NCBI GenBank assembly: GCA_023954415.1 | Contig: JAMLIB010000008.1 | Span: 62,001-126,000 of the forward strand | Origin: Trueperaceae bacterium | GTDB lineage: Bacteria; Deinococcota; Deinococci; Deinococcales; Trueperaceae | Direction: 5' to 3' | Length of the DNA stretch: 64,000 bases | In this document: piece after piece, positions 19,456-29,189 of the stretch | How the letters are laid out: each line of letters starts with the position of its first letter | Position numbering within the stretch: the first letter of the stretch is position 1 | Made by a program: the position numbers and the translations under genes | Notes under the pieces: model-generated | Told to the model about the DNA's origin: nothing | Seen by the model: only the letters and a program-made list of their open reading frames with translations | Database searches by the model: none

Positions 19456-22400
19456 CTATGCGGCGTAGACCACGTCCACCACGTGCTCTACGCCGTCATC
19501 GACCAGCCGCGTGACGAGGTTGGCCGGCGCGGTTCCCGGTCTCGCCCGCAAGACGTAGGTGCTCGCCCCATGGCGGTACCGCACCTCGAACCCCGGCCAT
19601 TCGGCCGGGACGTGAGGGTCGAGGCGCAGTTCGTCGCCCACGCGCTCCAGCCCTAGCAACCCCTCCAGCCCGAAGCGGTAGAACCAGGCGGCCGAGCCCG
19701 TGTACCAACTCCAGCCGCCACGCCCGACGTGCGGGGGCTGCCCGTAGACATCGGCCGCCAGCACGTACGGCTCGACCACGTAACGTTCGGCGCCCTCGCG
19801 GTCGGCAGCGTGCAGCACGGGGTCGAGGAGCCGGTGCAGGGCGTGGGCCTTGCCGCGCTCGCCCAGCCGGGCGAACGCCCACGCGCTCCAGATGGCACCG
19901 TGGGTGTACTGCCCGCCGTTCTCGCGCACGCCGGGGAGGTAGCCCTTGATGTACCCCGGGTCCTTCTGCGAGCGGTCGAACGGCGGGGTGGCGAGCCTGA
20001 TCAGGCCCTCCTCCCACCGCACGCAGAGCTCCTCCACGGAGCGCATGGCGACGGTCGCGCGCTCAGCGGGCGCGGCGCCCGCCAGGACGGCCCACGACTG
20101 GGCTATGGAGTCTATGCGCCACTCCGACGCGGCGCCAGTGCCGAGGGGCGTGCCGTCGTCGTAGAAGGCGCGCAGGTACCAGCGGCCGTCCCAGGCGACC
20201 CCGTCGCACGCCCGCGCGTAGGCGTCGGCCCGCGCGGTCCAGCGCTCCGCTTCCCCGTCGCTCCCGCCGACGCGGTCGAGGAGCCCGACGAAGCGCCGGA
20301 TGACGTCGACCAGGAACCACGCCAACCACACGGACTCGCCCTTCCCCGCCGCCCCGACGCGGTTCATGCCGTCGTTCCAGTCGCCCGTGCCCATCAGCGG
20401 CAGCCCATGCTTGCCGACCGTCGCGCCCTTCTCCATCGCTCTGCGACAATGCTCGAGCAACGTGCCGGACCCCTGCCCGGGCGCGTAGGCGTCGTAACGG
20501 TCCTCGGCGCCCGGCGCGAGCGGTCGGCCGTGGAGGAACGGCACGACCTCGTCCAGGACCCCGCTCTCGCCCGTAGTCGTGACGTAGCGCTCGGCGGCGT
20601 AGACGAGCCACAGCAGGTCGTCGCTGATGCGGGTGCGCACACCGCGGCCGGAGGGCGGGTGCCACCAGTGCAGGACGTCGCCCTCCTCGAACTGGTGTGC
20701 GGCCGCGCGTAAGAGCTGCGCGCGCGCCAGCTCCGGCGCGGCGTGCAGGAGCGCGACGACGTCCTGCAGCTGGTCCCTGAAGCCGTACGCGCCGCCGGGC
20801 TGGTAGAACGCCGTCCGCCCGAAGTAACGGCTCGAGAGCGTCTGGTAGACGAGCCAGCGGTTCGTCAGGAGGTCTAGGGCCGGGTCGGGCGTGCTCACCC
20901 GCACCTTGTCGAGCCGGGCGTCCCACGCCGCCTCAGCCGCCGCCCGCGCTTCCGCGTACGCCCCCAGGTCGCGGTAGCGGTCGGCGAGCTCGAGGGCGGA
21001 AGCGCGGCCCTCGGTCTCACCGAGCACGAAGAGGACGTCCTCCGAGCCGTCGGCACCCAGGTCGAGGTGCAGCTGCATGGCCCCGCACGGGTCGCCTCCG
21101 GGGGCGACGGCGCCGCTGAGGCCCACGCGCCGCAGCGCGTCGGGCATGGCAGGCGAGCCCCACCGGCCGAGGAACTCGCGCCGGTCCGTCGTGACGCCGT
21201 GTGGGGTCTTGTTGCCCGCGAGGAACGCGACGCGCTCCCCGAAGTCGGTGGAGTAGGGGTTGCGGACGAGGAGCGCGCACCGTTCGGGCACGTAGTCGGG
21301 CAGCAGGTGGAGGCTCGTGCTCTGGCGATCGACGCCGAGGACCCATTCGGCGTAGTAGGTGACGGTCACGCGCCGCGGGCGGTCCGACAGGTTCCTCACG
21401 CTCAAGCGCACGAGCTTGACGGGGTCCTGGGCGGCCACGGACACCTCGAGCACCTGCTCGAGGCCGTGGCTCACGTGCCGGTAGGTCGTGCGACCCGCGG
21501 AATGGCGCGCCTCGAACGCCGCATCGCCCCCGGCCGGGTGCGGCGTCGCGGACCAGACCTCCGTCGTCTCCTCGTCGCGCAGGTAGACGGCCTCGGCGCT
21601 GGGGTCGGTCACCGGGTCGTTGCTCCACGGCGTGAGGCGGTTCTCGCCGCTGTTCACGGCCCACGTGGCGCCCAGGCCGGCCTCGGTCGTCAGGCAGCCG
21701 AGCACCTCGTTGGCCATCACGTTCGACCAGGGCGCCGGCGGCAACGCACCCCTGCTCGCGCGGATCACGTACTCGCGCCCGTCCGCGGTGAACCCGCCCC
21801 AACCGTTGTCGTACCGCAGGTCCGTCGTCTCCATGCCCTCCGACGCGCCCTGCTGGCGTTCCATGACGGGGGCCAGCAGCGGGAGGCCGGGGCGGGGCGG
21901 CAGACCGAGCGGCCGGAGCTGTTCGGCCAACGAGCCGTGCTCCCCGTCCAGGACGACCCGCGCGGCGCTCTCGAGCGCCACGAGGTCCGCCTGGGCGAGC
22001 TGGTCGCGCCGCAGGAGGTAGATGCCGCCGCGCGCGCCGAGCCACTCGTCGCTGCCGAGCCGGACGAGTTGGGCGCGCAGGCGGGCGTGGAGCGTCTGGT
22101 CGTAAGCCGTGTCCTGCGTGTTCAGCACGACGACGTCCACCTTCACCCCGCGCCGGCGCCAGTAGGCGTGGGCCCGGAGCGTCTCCACCACGAGCGGCAA
22201 CCGTTCCGTGGAGTCGAGCCGGACGAGGACGATGGGCATGTCGCCCGAGATGCCCTGTCCCCACAACGCGGGCTGGCCGAGCGTGTTGGACGCCAACGTC
22301 GCAGCGGGGGCCCTGAGCTCCGGCAGCGGGTAGGCGACGGCGGAGTAGAGCCGCTGATAGGTCTCCACCGTCGCGGGCGTCAGGTCGTGTTCCTGCAGCT

Positions 22401-25400
22401 CGACGCGGCTACGCAAGCGCGCGAGGTCGAACTCCCGCGCCACCATGCCCGGCTTGCGCAACTCGTCGAGGAGGTCGGTCAGCTCGCGGGCGCTGGCGCC
22501 GCTCCCCGTGACGAACGTGACCTCTTCCTGCGAGTGCGGCTCGAGCTCGAGCCGCACGGCCAACGCCATGGCCGGGTCGAGCGTGGCGTCCGGCTCCGCC
22601 GGCGCCCCCGTCCCTCCGTCGCCGTCGGCCCGCCGCAGCGGTCCGCGCGTCCCCACGGCCGTCGTGACGTCGTTGCCGCGGCCGAGGAACACCGCCCTGT
22701 CCGTCTCGTACTCGCACGGCCCCGGGTCGTCACGGCTGACGACGGCGTGGGCGGCGAAGAGCTCCGCTTCGTCCGCCGAGCGCGGCCGGCGGTGGAACAG
22801 GATGGCCGACCGACCGGCCAGGAAGCTGCTCTCCACGAAGAGCTTGCTGAAGGCCGGGTGGCGGGCGTCGGCCGCGGCGGAGCCGAGCACGACCTCGGCG
22901 TAGGAGGTCACGCGCAGGACGCGACTCGTCTCGCCACGGTTGACGACGGTGAGGCGCCGCAGCTCGGCCGCGCCCCTCGCCACCACGACCTCCAGGCGCG
23001 TCAGGATGCCGTCGAACTCGCGCTGGTACTCGACCTTGTAAGGGTAGAACACGACCCGTTCGTCCTGGACGCGCGAGGGCAGCGGGCCTGGCGTCGCAGA
23101 CCACACGGAGCCGCCCGGCTCGTCTCGGACGAAGATCCAGGTGCCGTCGGCGTCGCGGGTCCCGTCCGGGCGCCACCGCGTGATGGCGACGTCCCCCGCC
23201 GCCGACCAGCCGCCCCCTGCCTCGCTGAGCAGCACCGTGTAACTGCCGTTGGAGAGCAGGTGCGTGAGGGGCGTGGCGGTGTCGACGGGCACCGGCCATG
23301 GCTCGTCGAGCGTGGCGACGTCGACGGGCACGCTCGGGCTCTCCTCCGGGCGGAGGTCGTCGATCACGGGCACGTCGAGCGGGATGCGCTCCTGCAGCAG
23401 GTACTCGACCGTGGCCACCCGCGGGTCGGCATGGAAGCGTTCGACCATGGCGTCGTCCGTCAACGCGTTCGCCACCGCGAGCAGGATCATGCCCTGGTGG
23501 TGCGCCATGTGCGAGCGCACGAGCGCGCGGTCCGCCCCGAGCGGTCGGCGTTCGGGCGTGAAGTCGAGGGCCTCGAAGAAGCCGTGCGGCCCAAGCGCGC
23601 CGGCCTCGGCGAGGCGCGCCGCGTTCTCGAGCACCGCCTCGGGCCGGTGCCTGAGCGCCAGCATGCTCGCGTACGGGGCGATCACGAGGTCGCTCGAGTA
23701 GGAGCGGTTCAGCGCCAGCTCCGGCACTCCGAACGCGTGGTACTGGTAGTTGCCCGCGGCGTCGACGCGCGCGTAACCCGACTCGCTCACGCCCCACGGC
23801 ACGCCGTTACGCTTCGCGAACGCCATCTGCACGTCTACCGCCGCCGCGCAGCTCTGGTCGAGCAGCGTCGCTCCGTAGCGCCGCGTGAGCAGCTCGGGCA
23901 TGAGGTACTCGAACATGGTCCCGCTCCACGAGAGGAGCGCGGCGCGCCCGCCGAGGTCGCTCAAGGGGCGGTTCAAGTGGACCCAGTGGCTGATCGGAAC
24001 GTCGCTCTTCGCCACGGCCACCAGGCTGGCGAGGCGCGACTCCGAGGCCAGCAGGTCGTAGTGGTTCGTATCGAGCTGCTCCGTATCGACGTTGTAGCCG
24101 ATATGCAGGAGCTGGCGGTCGGGGTCGTAGAGGAAGGTGAAGTCCGTGGCCTCCACCTCAGCCTCGCTGCGCGCCGCCAGCTCCTCGAAGGCTCGCACCA
24201 ACCCGGCCGCGGCGTTACGAGCCGAGGCCAGACGCGGCGCGAGGTCGTCGCACCAGGCGCGGCCGGCGGAGGCGGCAGCCGACTCGTCGCCCAGCGCGGC
24301 GCGGAACGCGCGCAACGCGGCGAGCGCCTCCCCCACCCACGCGCCCACCTCCCGCAGCGGCGGCTCCGACGCCAAAGCGCCGGCCACCGCCCGCCAGGCG
24401 ACGCGCGCCGGTGAACCTTCGGGGAGGGAGCCCGTCCATGCCTGCGCCGCCCCCAGGGCGCGCACCCACGGCGCCAGGGAGCCGACCTCGCCGAGCGTGA
24501 CCCTGATCCCGTGCCGCACGCGCTCCGCCCAGAGCCGCACGGCGTCGAGGTCGCGGCCCGTCAGGTCGCCATCGTGCATGGCGGTGACGATCGCCTGTTC
24601 GACGGACGGCCAGGCGTCACCCTCGAGGAGGGCGATGGTGCTCGGCCATAGCTCGCGCGCGAGCGCGGCGGACTCCACGCGCTCGCGCAAGGCCGCGACG
24701 GCCGCGGCGGCGGGCCGCTCCGGCATGGCGGTGAAGAGGGCGTCTTCGAGGACGGCCAGCGCGTCCGTCAGGCCGCCGAAGAAGGCGGCGACGTCCATGG
24801 GACGCTCGAGCAACTGCAAGCACCCTTGCCGCAACGCCACCAGCGCGGCCGCGAAGTTGCCCGAGTCGACGCTCGACACGTAGCGCGGGTGCAGCGGCTC
24901 GAGGCTCCGCGTGTCGTACCAGTTCAGGAGGTGACCACGGTAGCGCTCGACGCGTCCCAGGACGTCGAGCGTCTGGCGCAACCGCAATGAGAGGTCGACG
25001 ACGCCGAGGTAACCGAGGTCGTGGGCCGCGAGCGTCGAGAGGAGCATGAGACCGACGTTGGTCGGGGAGGTGCGGTGGGCAGTGACCGGATCGTGGCCGA
25101 GTTGCACGTTGTCGGGTGGGAGCCAGTTGTCCTCGGGGCCGACGAAGCGCTCGAAGTAGAGCCAGGTGCGCCGCGCCAGGCCGTGGAGCTCGCGTCGCTC
25201 GGCGTCCGTGAGCTCGCGCGGCGCGCCGTCGCTCGCGAGCGAGAGCAGGTGCGCGGTGACCGGGGCGAGGAGCCAGACGACCAGGGGGACGGCGGCGACC
25301 AGGAGAGCCGCGGGCCTGAGGTACGCGACGGCCAGCGCCGCGGCCACGCTCAGCGCGAGCGCCCACCCCATGCGACGGACATCGCCACCGAGCGTGGGCG

Positions 25401-28014
25401 GGGGCTCGCGGTTCGTGAGCGCGGCCGTGCGCCACTCCAGCAGGTTCCTATGGGTGACGAAGAGGCGGTAGAGGGTGAGGCTGACGCTCCGCGCCACCAT
25501 GCCGGCCTCGTAAGGGACGAACGAGAGCGTGATCGCGAAGCGTCCGAACGCCTGGCTCAACGGCTGCCACGGCATCAGCCTCCGGCGCCCCGGCACCGTG
25601 TAGTTCTCGATCAGGCCGTCGAGGTAGGCGATGACCGCGCCGGCGAGCAGCGGAGCGGCCAGGGTGGAGAGCGCTATCAGGGTCCAGACGCCGGGCGACC
25701 CCGGGAGGACGAGCCAACCGGCCACGAAGAGGGCGAAGAGGGCGGGCGCGACGAGGCTGCGCCGCAGGTTGTCCGCGATCTTCCACGCACCGGCCGGCCC
25801 GAGACGCTCCCCCCTGCCGCGCGCGCCGACCAGCGTCGCGAGCAGCCAGGGGAGGAGTTGCCAGTCGCCGCGGACCCAGCGTTGGGCGCGCTTGACCTGC
25901 GCGAGGTAGGTGGGTGGGTACTCCTCGAAGAGGACGACGTCGCTCACGAGAGCCACGCCGCCGTAGATGCCCTCGAGCAAGTCGTGGCTCAGGAGGCTGT
26001 TCTCCGGCACGCGGCCGGCGAGCGCGCGCTGGAAGTCGTCGACACGGTAGAGGCCCTTGCCGACGAAGATCGCGGCGCCGAACAGGTCCTGGTAGACGTC
26101 CGAGACGGCGTGGGTGTAGAGGTCCAGACCGTTCTCCCCGACGAACAGGCGGCTGAACCGCGAGGCGTTGGCGCTCTCGGGCAGCACGTCGGTCCGCGGT
26201 TGCAGGAGGCTGTAACCGGCGACGACTCGGCCGTCGGCGTCGAACTCGGCGCGGTTGAGCGGGTGCGCGAGCGTGCCGATGAGGCTCGGCGCCGCGCCCG
26301 GCGGCAGGCGCGTGTCCGCGTCGAGGGTCAGGACGTACTCCGTGCCTGAGAGCTCGGCTACGTCCCCGACGATCAGCTCGAACGTCGTGTCGTCCGCGCC
26401 GCGCAGGAGCCGGTTGAGCTCCATGAGCTTGCCGCGCTTACGCTCCCACCCCATCCATACGCCCTCGCTCGCGTTCCAGCGCCGGCCGCGGTGCAGGAGG
26501 TAGAAGCGCCCTCCCGCGCCCGCGACCCCCGCGCCTCCGCCGGCGGCTCGGCCGTACGCGCCGTTCAGGCGCGCCACCCGCCGCCGCGCTTGCGCGAGCA
26601 GGTCGGCCTCGCCCGGGAGGGTGGCGGCGGCGGCGTCAGGGAAGTCGGTCAGCAGCGCGAACGCGAGGCGCGGGTCCGGGTTGCCGAGGTAGTGGCGTTC
26701 CAGCTGCCCGAGGAGGGCATCCAGCTCCTCCAGGCTCGCCACGAGCACGGGCATCACGACGAGGGCGGCGTACCGCGGGGTCAGGGGGTCGTCGTCCCCG
26801 GCCGGGCGCGGCAGGCCGCCGCCGAAGTCCAGGCGCGGCAGGAGCGCCGGGGCGATGAGGCGGTTGAGGGCGTAGTTGACGACCGCGACGGCCACGGTGA
26901 ACGCGGGCACGAGGAGCAGCGCGATCGCGAGGGCGACCAGCCAAGCCGCCGCGCCGGACGCCGCGGCGTAGGCGCCGCCCCAAGCGAGTAGCACGGCCGC
27001 CACGAGCCCGACGCTCCCCAGGTAGACGAGGGTCGGGTGGGCCTTGACGAACGCGCGCGACCGCTCGCCCACGCCGCGCCGGTAGCCGAAGGCGTCCTCG
27101 AGCGCTCGCGCGCCGTGGTCGATCAGGTAGTAGCCCACGTGCCTGGTCCGCCGGAGCGCCGCGGGGTCCTCCCCGGCAGCGCGAGAGAGGCGTACGGCCT
27201 CCCCGGCCACGGCGACCTCGTCCGCCCCGGTGCGGCGCGCCACCCTCTCGACCGCCTTCCTGTAGCGGTCGCGCGTCGCGAACGTCATGCCCGCGTAGTC
27301 GCCGCTCGCGTCCCGCCGCAGTTCTCGTTCGCAGTGGCTGGCCGCCTCGAAGAAGACGCGCCAGTCGGTGCTCTTGACGGTCCGCAGGCCGACGATGCAG
27401 TCGGCCACGCGCTGGTTGTGACTCTCGCGCTCGGCGTCGTCGGTCTCGCGGTCGGGCGGCGCCGTGAGCAGCTCGGCGCTCTTCGTCAACCAGTCGAGGA
27501 GGACCAGGCGCAGGAGGCTCGGGAGGGCCCACAGCTCGCCCATCGATAGCGGCGCGACCGTCTGGTAGGCCTCGAGCAGCTCGCCCGCCCTAGCGACGTC
27601 CAGGCGACCGGCGCTCTCGTCGAGGAGCAGGACGGCCAGGGCCTCCGCCCGCGCCGCGCCGCCACCCACCGCGCCGTCGGCGAGGCACGGGAGACGGCGA
27701 TAGAAATCGGTCGGGAGGTCCTGGGTCGCCTGCCTCACGGACTCCCTGATGAGGTAGTAGTTGTCGAGGAACCATTCGGCCGCGTACGAGCCCGACTCCT
27801 TGGCGGCGGTGGCGACGCCGAAGGCCCGGTGCGCGCGCGCCAGCTTGCGCGTCAGCTCGGCGAGGCGTGCGGCCGGGGCCTGCCGGGCGCGCGCGCTCGG
27901 CCGGAGCCCGGCGCCGACGTGCTCCTCCGCCCAGGCGCGCGCCTGGGCGGCAGGGTCGCGCCCCTCGTCGGTCGGCGCTACCGGTCCGTCCGGGGCGGCG
28001 CCCGCGCCCGTCAT
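19456..28014 (-). CDS. cyclic beta-glucan synthase-like multidomain membrane enzyme (GT84 + GH94)
   Basis: 2852 residues, the usual size and order of NdvB/ChvB cyclic beta-1,2-glucan synthases. An N-terminal region precedes hydrophobic helices at about 328-385. The GT84 glycosyltransferase domain follows: DADT at 565-568, FVGKGLY, ENSLLSHDLLEG and QRWVRGDW at 711-718, then more membrane helices. A glycoamylase-like domain lies at about 1295-1510 (DPDRQLLHIGYNVD, HLNRPLSDLGG, MAHHQGMILL), which in this family takes part in ring closure. Carbohydrate-binding modules and a GH94 domain with GTGDWNDGMN near 2547 end the protein. Expected role: polymerise glucose from UDP-glucose, trim and cyclise it as a periplasmic osmoprotectant. 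ATG 28014 overlaps the stop of an upstream usp gene by 4 nt. An in-frame extension to 28782 lies antiparallel to no homology and is rejected. Confidence 0.88.
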   Translation of the reverse strand: MTGAGAAPDGPVAPTDEGRDPAAQARAWAEEHVGAGLRPSARARQAPAARLAELTRKLARAHRAFGVATAAKESGSYAAEWFLDNYYLIRESVRQATQDLPTDFYRRLPCLADGAVGGGAARAEALAVLLLDESAGRLDVARAGELLEAYQTVAPLSMGELWALPSLLRLVLLDWLTKSAELLTAPPDRETDDAERESHNQRVADCIVGLRTVKSTDWRVFFEAASHCERELRRDASGDYAGMTFATRDRYRKAVERVARRTGADEVAVAGEAVRLSRAAGEDPAALRRTRHVGYYLIDHGARALEDAFGYRRGVGERSRAFVKAHPTLVYLGSVGLVAAVLLAWGGAYAAASGAAAWLVALAIALLLVPAFTVAVAVVNYALNRLIAPALLPRLDFGGGLPRPAGDDDPLTPRYAALVVMPVLVASLEELDALLGQLERHYLGNPDPRLAFALLTDFPDAAAATLPGEADLLAQARRRVARLNGAYGRAAGGGAGVAGAGGRFYLLHRGRRWNASEGVWMGWERKRGKLMELNRLLRGADDTTFELIVGDVAELSGTEYVLTLDADTRLPPGAAPSLIGTLAHPLNRAEFDADGRVVAGYSLLQPRTDVLPESANASRFSRLFVGENGLDLYTHAVSDVYQDLFGAAIFVGKGLYRVDDFQRALAGRVPENSLLSHDLLEGIYGGVALVSDVVLFEEYPPTYLAQVKRAQRWVRGDWQLLPWLLATLVGARGRGERLGPAGAWKIADNLRRSLVAPALFALFVAGWLVLPGSPGVWTLIALSTLAAPLLAGAVIAYLDGLIENYTVPGRRRLMPWQPLSQAFGRFAITLSFVPYEAGMVARSVSLTLYRLFVTHRNLLEWRTAALTNREPPPTLGGDVRRMGWALALSVAAALAVAYLRPAALLVAAVPLVVWLLAPVTAHLLSLASDGAPRELTDAERRELHGLARRTWLYFERFVGPEDNWLPPDNVQLGHDPVTAHRTSPTNVGLMLLSTLAAHDLGYLGVVDLSLRLRQTLDVLGRVERYRGHLLNWYDTRSLEPLHPRYVSSVDSGNFAAALVALRQGCLQLLERPMDVAAFFGGLTDALAVLEDALFTAMPERPAAAAVAALRERVESAALARELWPSTIALLEGDAWPSVEQAIVTAMHDGDLTGRDLDAVRLWAERVRHGIRVTLGEVGSLAPWVRALGAAQAWTGSLPEGSPARVAWRAVAGALASEPPLREVGAWVGEALAALRAFRAALGDESAAASAGRAWCDDLAPRLASARNAAAGLVRAFEELAARSEAEVEATDFTFLYDPDRQLLHIGYNVDTEQLDTNHYDLLASESRLASLVAVAKSDVPISHWVHLNRPLSDLGGRAALLSWSGTMFEYLMPELLTRRYGATLLDQSCAAAVDVQMAFAKRNGVPWGVSESGYARVDAAGNYQYHAFGVPELALNRSYSSDLVIAPYASMLALRHRPEAVLENAARLAEAGALGPHGFFEALDFTPERRPLGADRALVRSHMAHHQGMILLAVANALTDDAMVERFHADPRVATVEYLLQERIPLDVPVIDDLRPEESPSVPVDVATLDEPWPVPVDTATPLTHLLSNGSYTVLLSEAGGGWSAAGDVAITRWRPDGTRDADGTWIFVRDEPGGSVWSATPGPLPSRVQDERVVFYPYKVEYQREFDGILTRLEVVVARGAAELRRLTVVNRGETSRVLRVTSYAEVVLGSAAADARHPAFSKLFVESSFLAGRSAILFHRRPRSADEAELFAAHAVVSRDDPGPCEYETDRAVFLGRGNDVTTAVGTRGPLRRADGDGGTGAPAEPDATLDPAMALAVRLELEPHSQEEVTFVTGSGASARELTDLLDELRKPGMVAREFDLARLRSRVELQEHDLTPATVETYQRLYSAVAYPLPELRAPAATLASNTLGQPALWGQGISGDMPIVLVRLDSTERLPLVVETLRAHAYWRRRGVKVDVVVLNTQDTAYDQTLHARLRAQLVRLGSDEWLGARGGIYLLRRDQLAQADLVALESAARVVLDGEHGSLAEQLRPLGLPPRPGLPLLAPVMERQQGASEGMETTDLRYDNGWGGFTADGREYVIRASRGALPPAPWSNVMANEVLGCLTTEAGLGATWAVNSGENRLTPWSNDPVTDPSAEAVYLRDEETTEVWSATPHPAGGDAAFEARHSAGRTTYRHVSHGLEQVLEVSVAAQDPVKLVRLSVRNLSDRPRRVTVTYYAEWVLGVDRQSTSLHLLPDYVPERCALLVRNPYSTDFGERVAFLAGNKTPHGVTTDRREFLGRWGSPAMPDALRRVGLSGAVAPGGDPCGAMQLHLDLGADGSEDVLFVLGETEGRASALELADRYRDLGAYAEARAAAEAAWDARLDKVRVSTPDPALDLLTNRWLVYQTLSSRYFGRTAFYQPGGAYGFRDQLQDVVALLHAAPELARAQLLRAAAHQFEEGDVLHWWHPPSGRGVRTRISDDLLWLVYAAERYVTTTGESGVLDEVVPFLHGRPLAPGAEDRYDAYAPGQGSGTLLEHCRRAMEKGATVGKHGLPLMGTGDWNDGMNRVGAAGKGESVWLAWFLVDVIRRFVGLLDRVGGSDGEAERWTARADAYARACDGVAWDGRWYLRAFYDDGTPLGTGAASEWRIDSIAQSWAVLAGAAPAERATVAMRSVEELCVRWEEGLIRLATPPFDRSQKDPGYIKGYLPGVRENGGQYTHGAIWSAWAFARLGERGKAHALHRLLDPVLHAADREGAERYVVEPYVLAADVYGQPPHVGRGGWSWYTGSAAWFYRFGLEGLLGLERVGDELRLDPHVPAEWPGFEVRYRHGASTYVLRARPGTAPANLVTRLVDDGVEHVVDVVYAA

Positions 28015-28940
28015 CCGCCCCACTCTTCTTCCGTAGCGTCGCTCTGGCGGGCGGCGCGCTCCTGCCAGGGCAGGTCGTGGATCACGAGGAGCGGCGTGGG
28101 CCCGTAACCTATGAGGTTGGTAGTCACCTCCCCGAACGGCCACGTATGGTCGCCGCCGTAGCCGTGGGCGCTCATGACGACGAGGTCGGGCTCGCACTCG
28201 CGCACGAGCTCGTGAAGCACGGGCGCCGCCCGACGGCCGGCCACCAGGCGCGTCTCCGCGCCGTTGCCGAGGCCGGTGGCCAGGTCGCCCAAGTACTGCG
28301 TGGCGGCGGCGGTGTTGAGCTCGACCAGCCGCGCGGCGAGCTGCCGCTCCTCGGCGACGGGCGGGAGCGGCCGAGGCACGGACGGCTCCTCCACCACGTG
28401 CGCCAGGATCACGTGCGCCCCGAAGCGCTCGGCCAGGAAGCGCACGGCCGGCAGCACGCACTCGGCGCGTTGGGAGCCGTCGAGCGCCACCAGGACCGTC
28501 CCGTAAAGGCTGCCGCCATGTCGCGCCGGCGCGTCGCCCCTGACGAGCAGCGTGGAGACGAACGACCGCCAGAGGACCTGTCCCTCGACGGCCCCGACGT
28601 GGCCATGGCCCGACGCGCCCGTCGGCAGGACCAGGAGGTCGGCGCCCTGATGGGCGCGGTGCACGATGTGCTCGGTCACCCTGCCCTCGGGCAGGCAGTG
28701 GCTGACGGTGAGCCCGGCGTCCGCGAGCTGCGCGGTCACCTGCTCGAGGTAGGCCTGACCGGCCAGGCGCCGCGCATGCCATTCGACGGCGTCCACCGCC
28801 TGCGGGCCCCCGGCCGGCCCTTCCAGGACGTACATCAACTCGACGGTTCCGCCGGACTCGAGCGCCAGGTCCCGGGCGTGCGCGATGGCGGGTCGGTCGA
28901 GATCGGTACCGGTCAACGGCAACAAGAGGTGGCTGAACAT
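28011..28940 (-). CDS. tandem-domain universal stress protein coupled to glucan synthase
   Basis: 309 residues, two Usp domains. Domain 1 (about 1-148) opens MFSHLLLPLTGTDLDRPA and has a degenerate loop (LPTGASGHGHVGAVEG). Domain 2 (about 155-290) opens YGTVLVALDGSQRAECVL and has LVVMSAHGYGGDHTWPFGEVTTNLIGYG, also lacking the usual G-2x-G-9x-G spacing. ATG 28940 is set by AAGGAGGGG upstream. The TGA overlaps the ATG of the glucan synthase gene, so translation of the huge enzyme should depend on this reading frame. A regulatory or chaperone-like role for the synthase is inference. Confidence 0.9.
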   Translation of the reverse strand: MFSHLLLPLTGTDLDRPAIAHARDLALESGGTVELMYVLEGPAGGPQAVDAVEWHARRLAGQAYLEQVTAQLADAGLTVSHCLPEGRVTEHIVHRAHQGADLLVLPTGASGHGHVGAVEGQVLWRSFVSTLLVRGDAPARHGGSLYGTVLVALDGSQRAECVLPAVRFLAERFGAHVILAHVVEEPSVPRPLPPVAEERQLAARLVELNTAAATQYLGDLATGLGNGAETRLVAGRRAAPVLHELVRECEPDLVVMSAHGYGGDHTWPFGEVTTNLIGYGPTPLLVIHDLPWQERAARQSDATEEEWGG

Positions 28941-29092
28941 GCGCGAACCCCTCCTTCCGTGAGGCAGCAGCCCCATGGCGGGGCGACGAGCGCGGTGGCG
29001 GACGGTGGGGCGAGCCGCGTGACGACAGTGTAGGCCCGCCCCCGCGTCAGACGGGGGTCAGTGCTCACCCCGCGCTCCGCGGCTCGGCGCAC

Positions 29093-29160
29093 GCGGTCCG
29101 TCGGGGGCGTTCGACGACGGCGGCCGCCGAGCGCCCGTCAGGAGCGCGGCGACGGACCGC
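29093..29160. terminator. long imperfect inverted repeat after copD-like gene
   Basis: Arms of 11 bp (29093-29103 and 29150-29160) are perfect complements and enclose further GC-rich complementary pieces. It lies 30 nt past the stop of the CopD-like gene (minus strand) and upstream of the usp gene, consistent with a terminator but with no U-run. Confidence 0.4.
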
Positions 29161-29189
29161 TCACCCCAACGGACCGCGTAAGGGGCGCC

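Noticed and set aside
21067-24414. 1115-codon open frame on the plus strand
   Set aside because: Antisense shadow of the glucan synthase gene, with Arg/His/Gly/Ala-rich sequence and no motif.
28015-28782. 256-codon upstream extension of the glucan synthase frame
   Set aside because: It runs through the coding sequence of the usp gene in another frame, is Arg/Ala/Gly-rich, and ATG 28014 at the 4-nt overlap explains the start.
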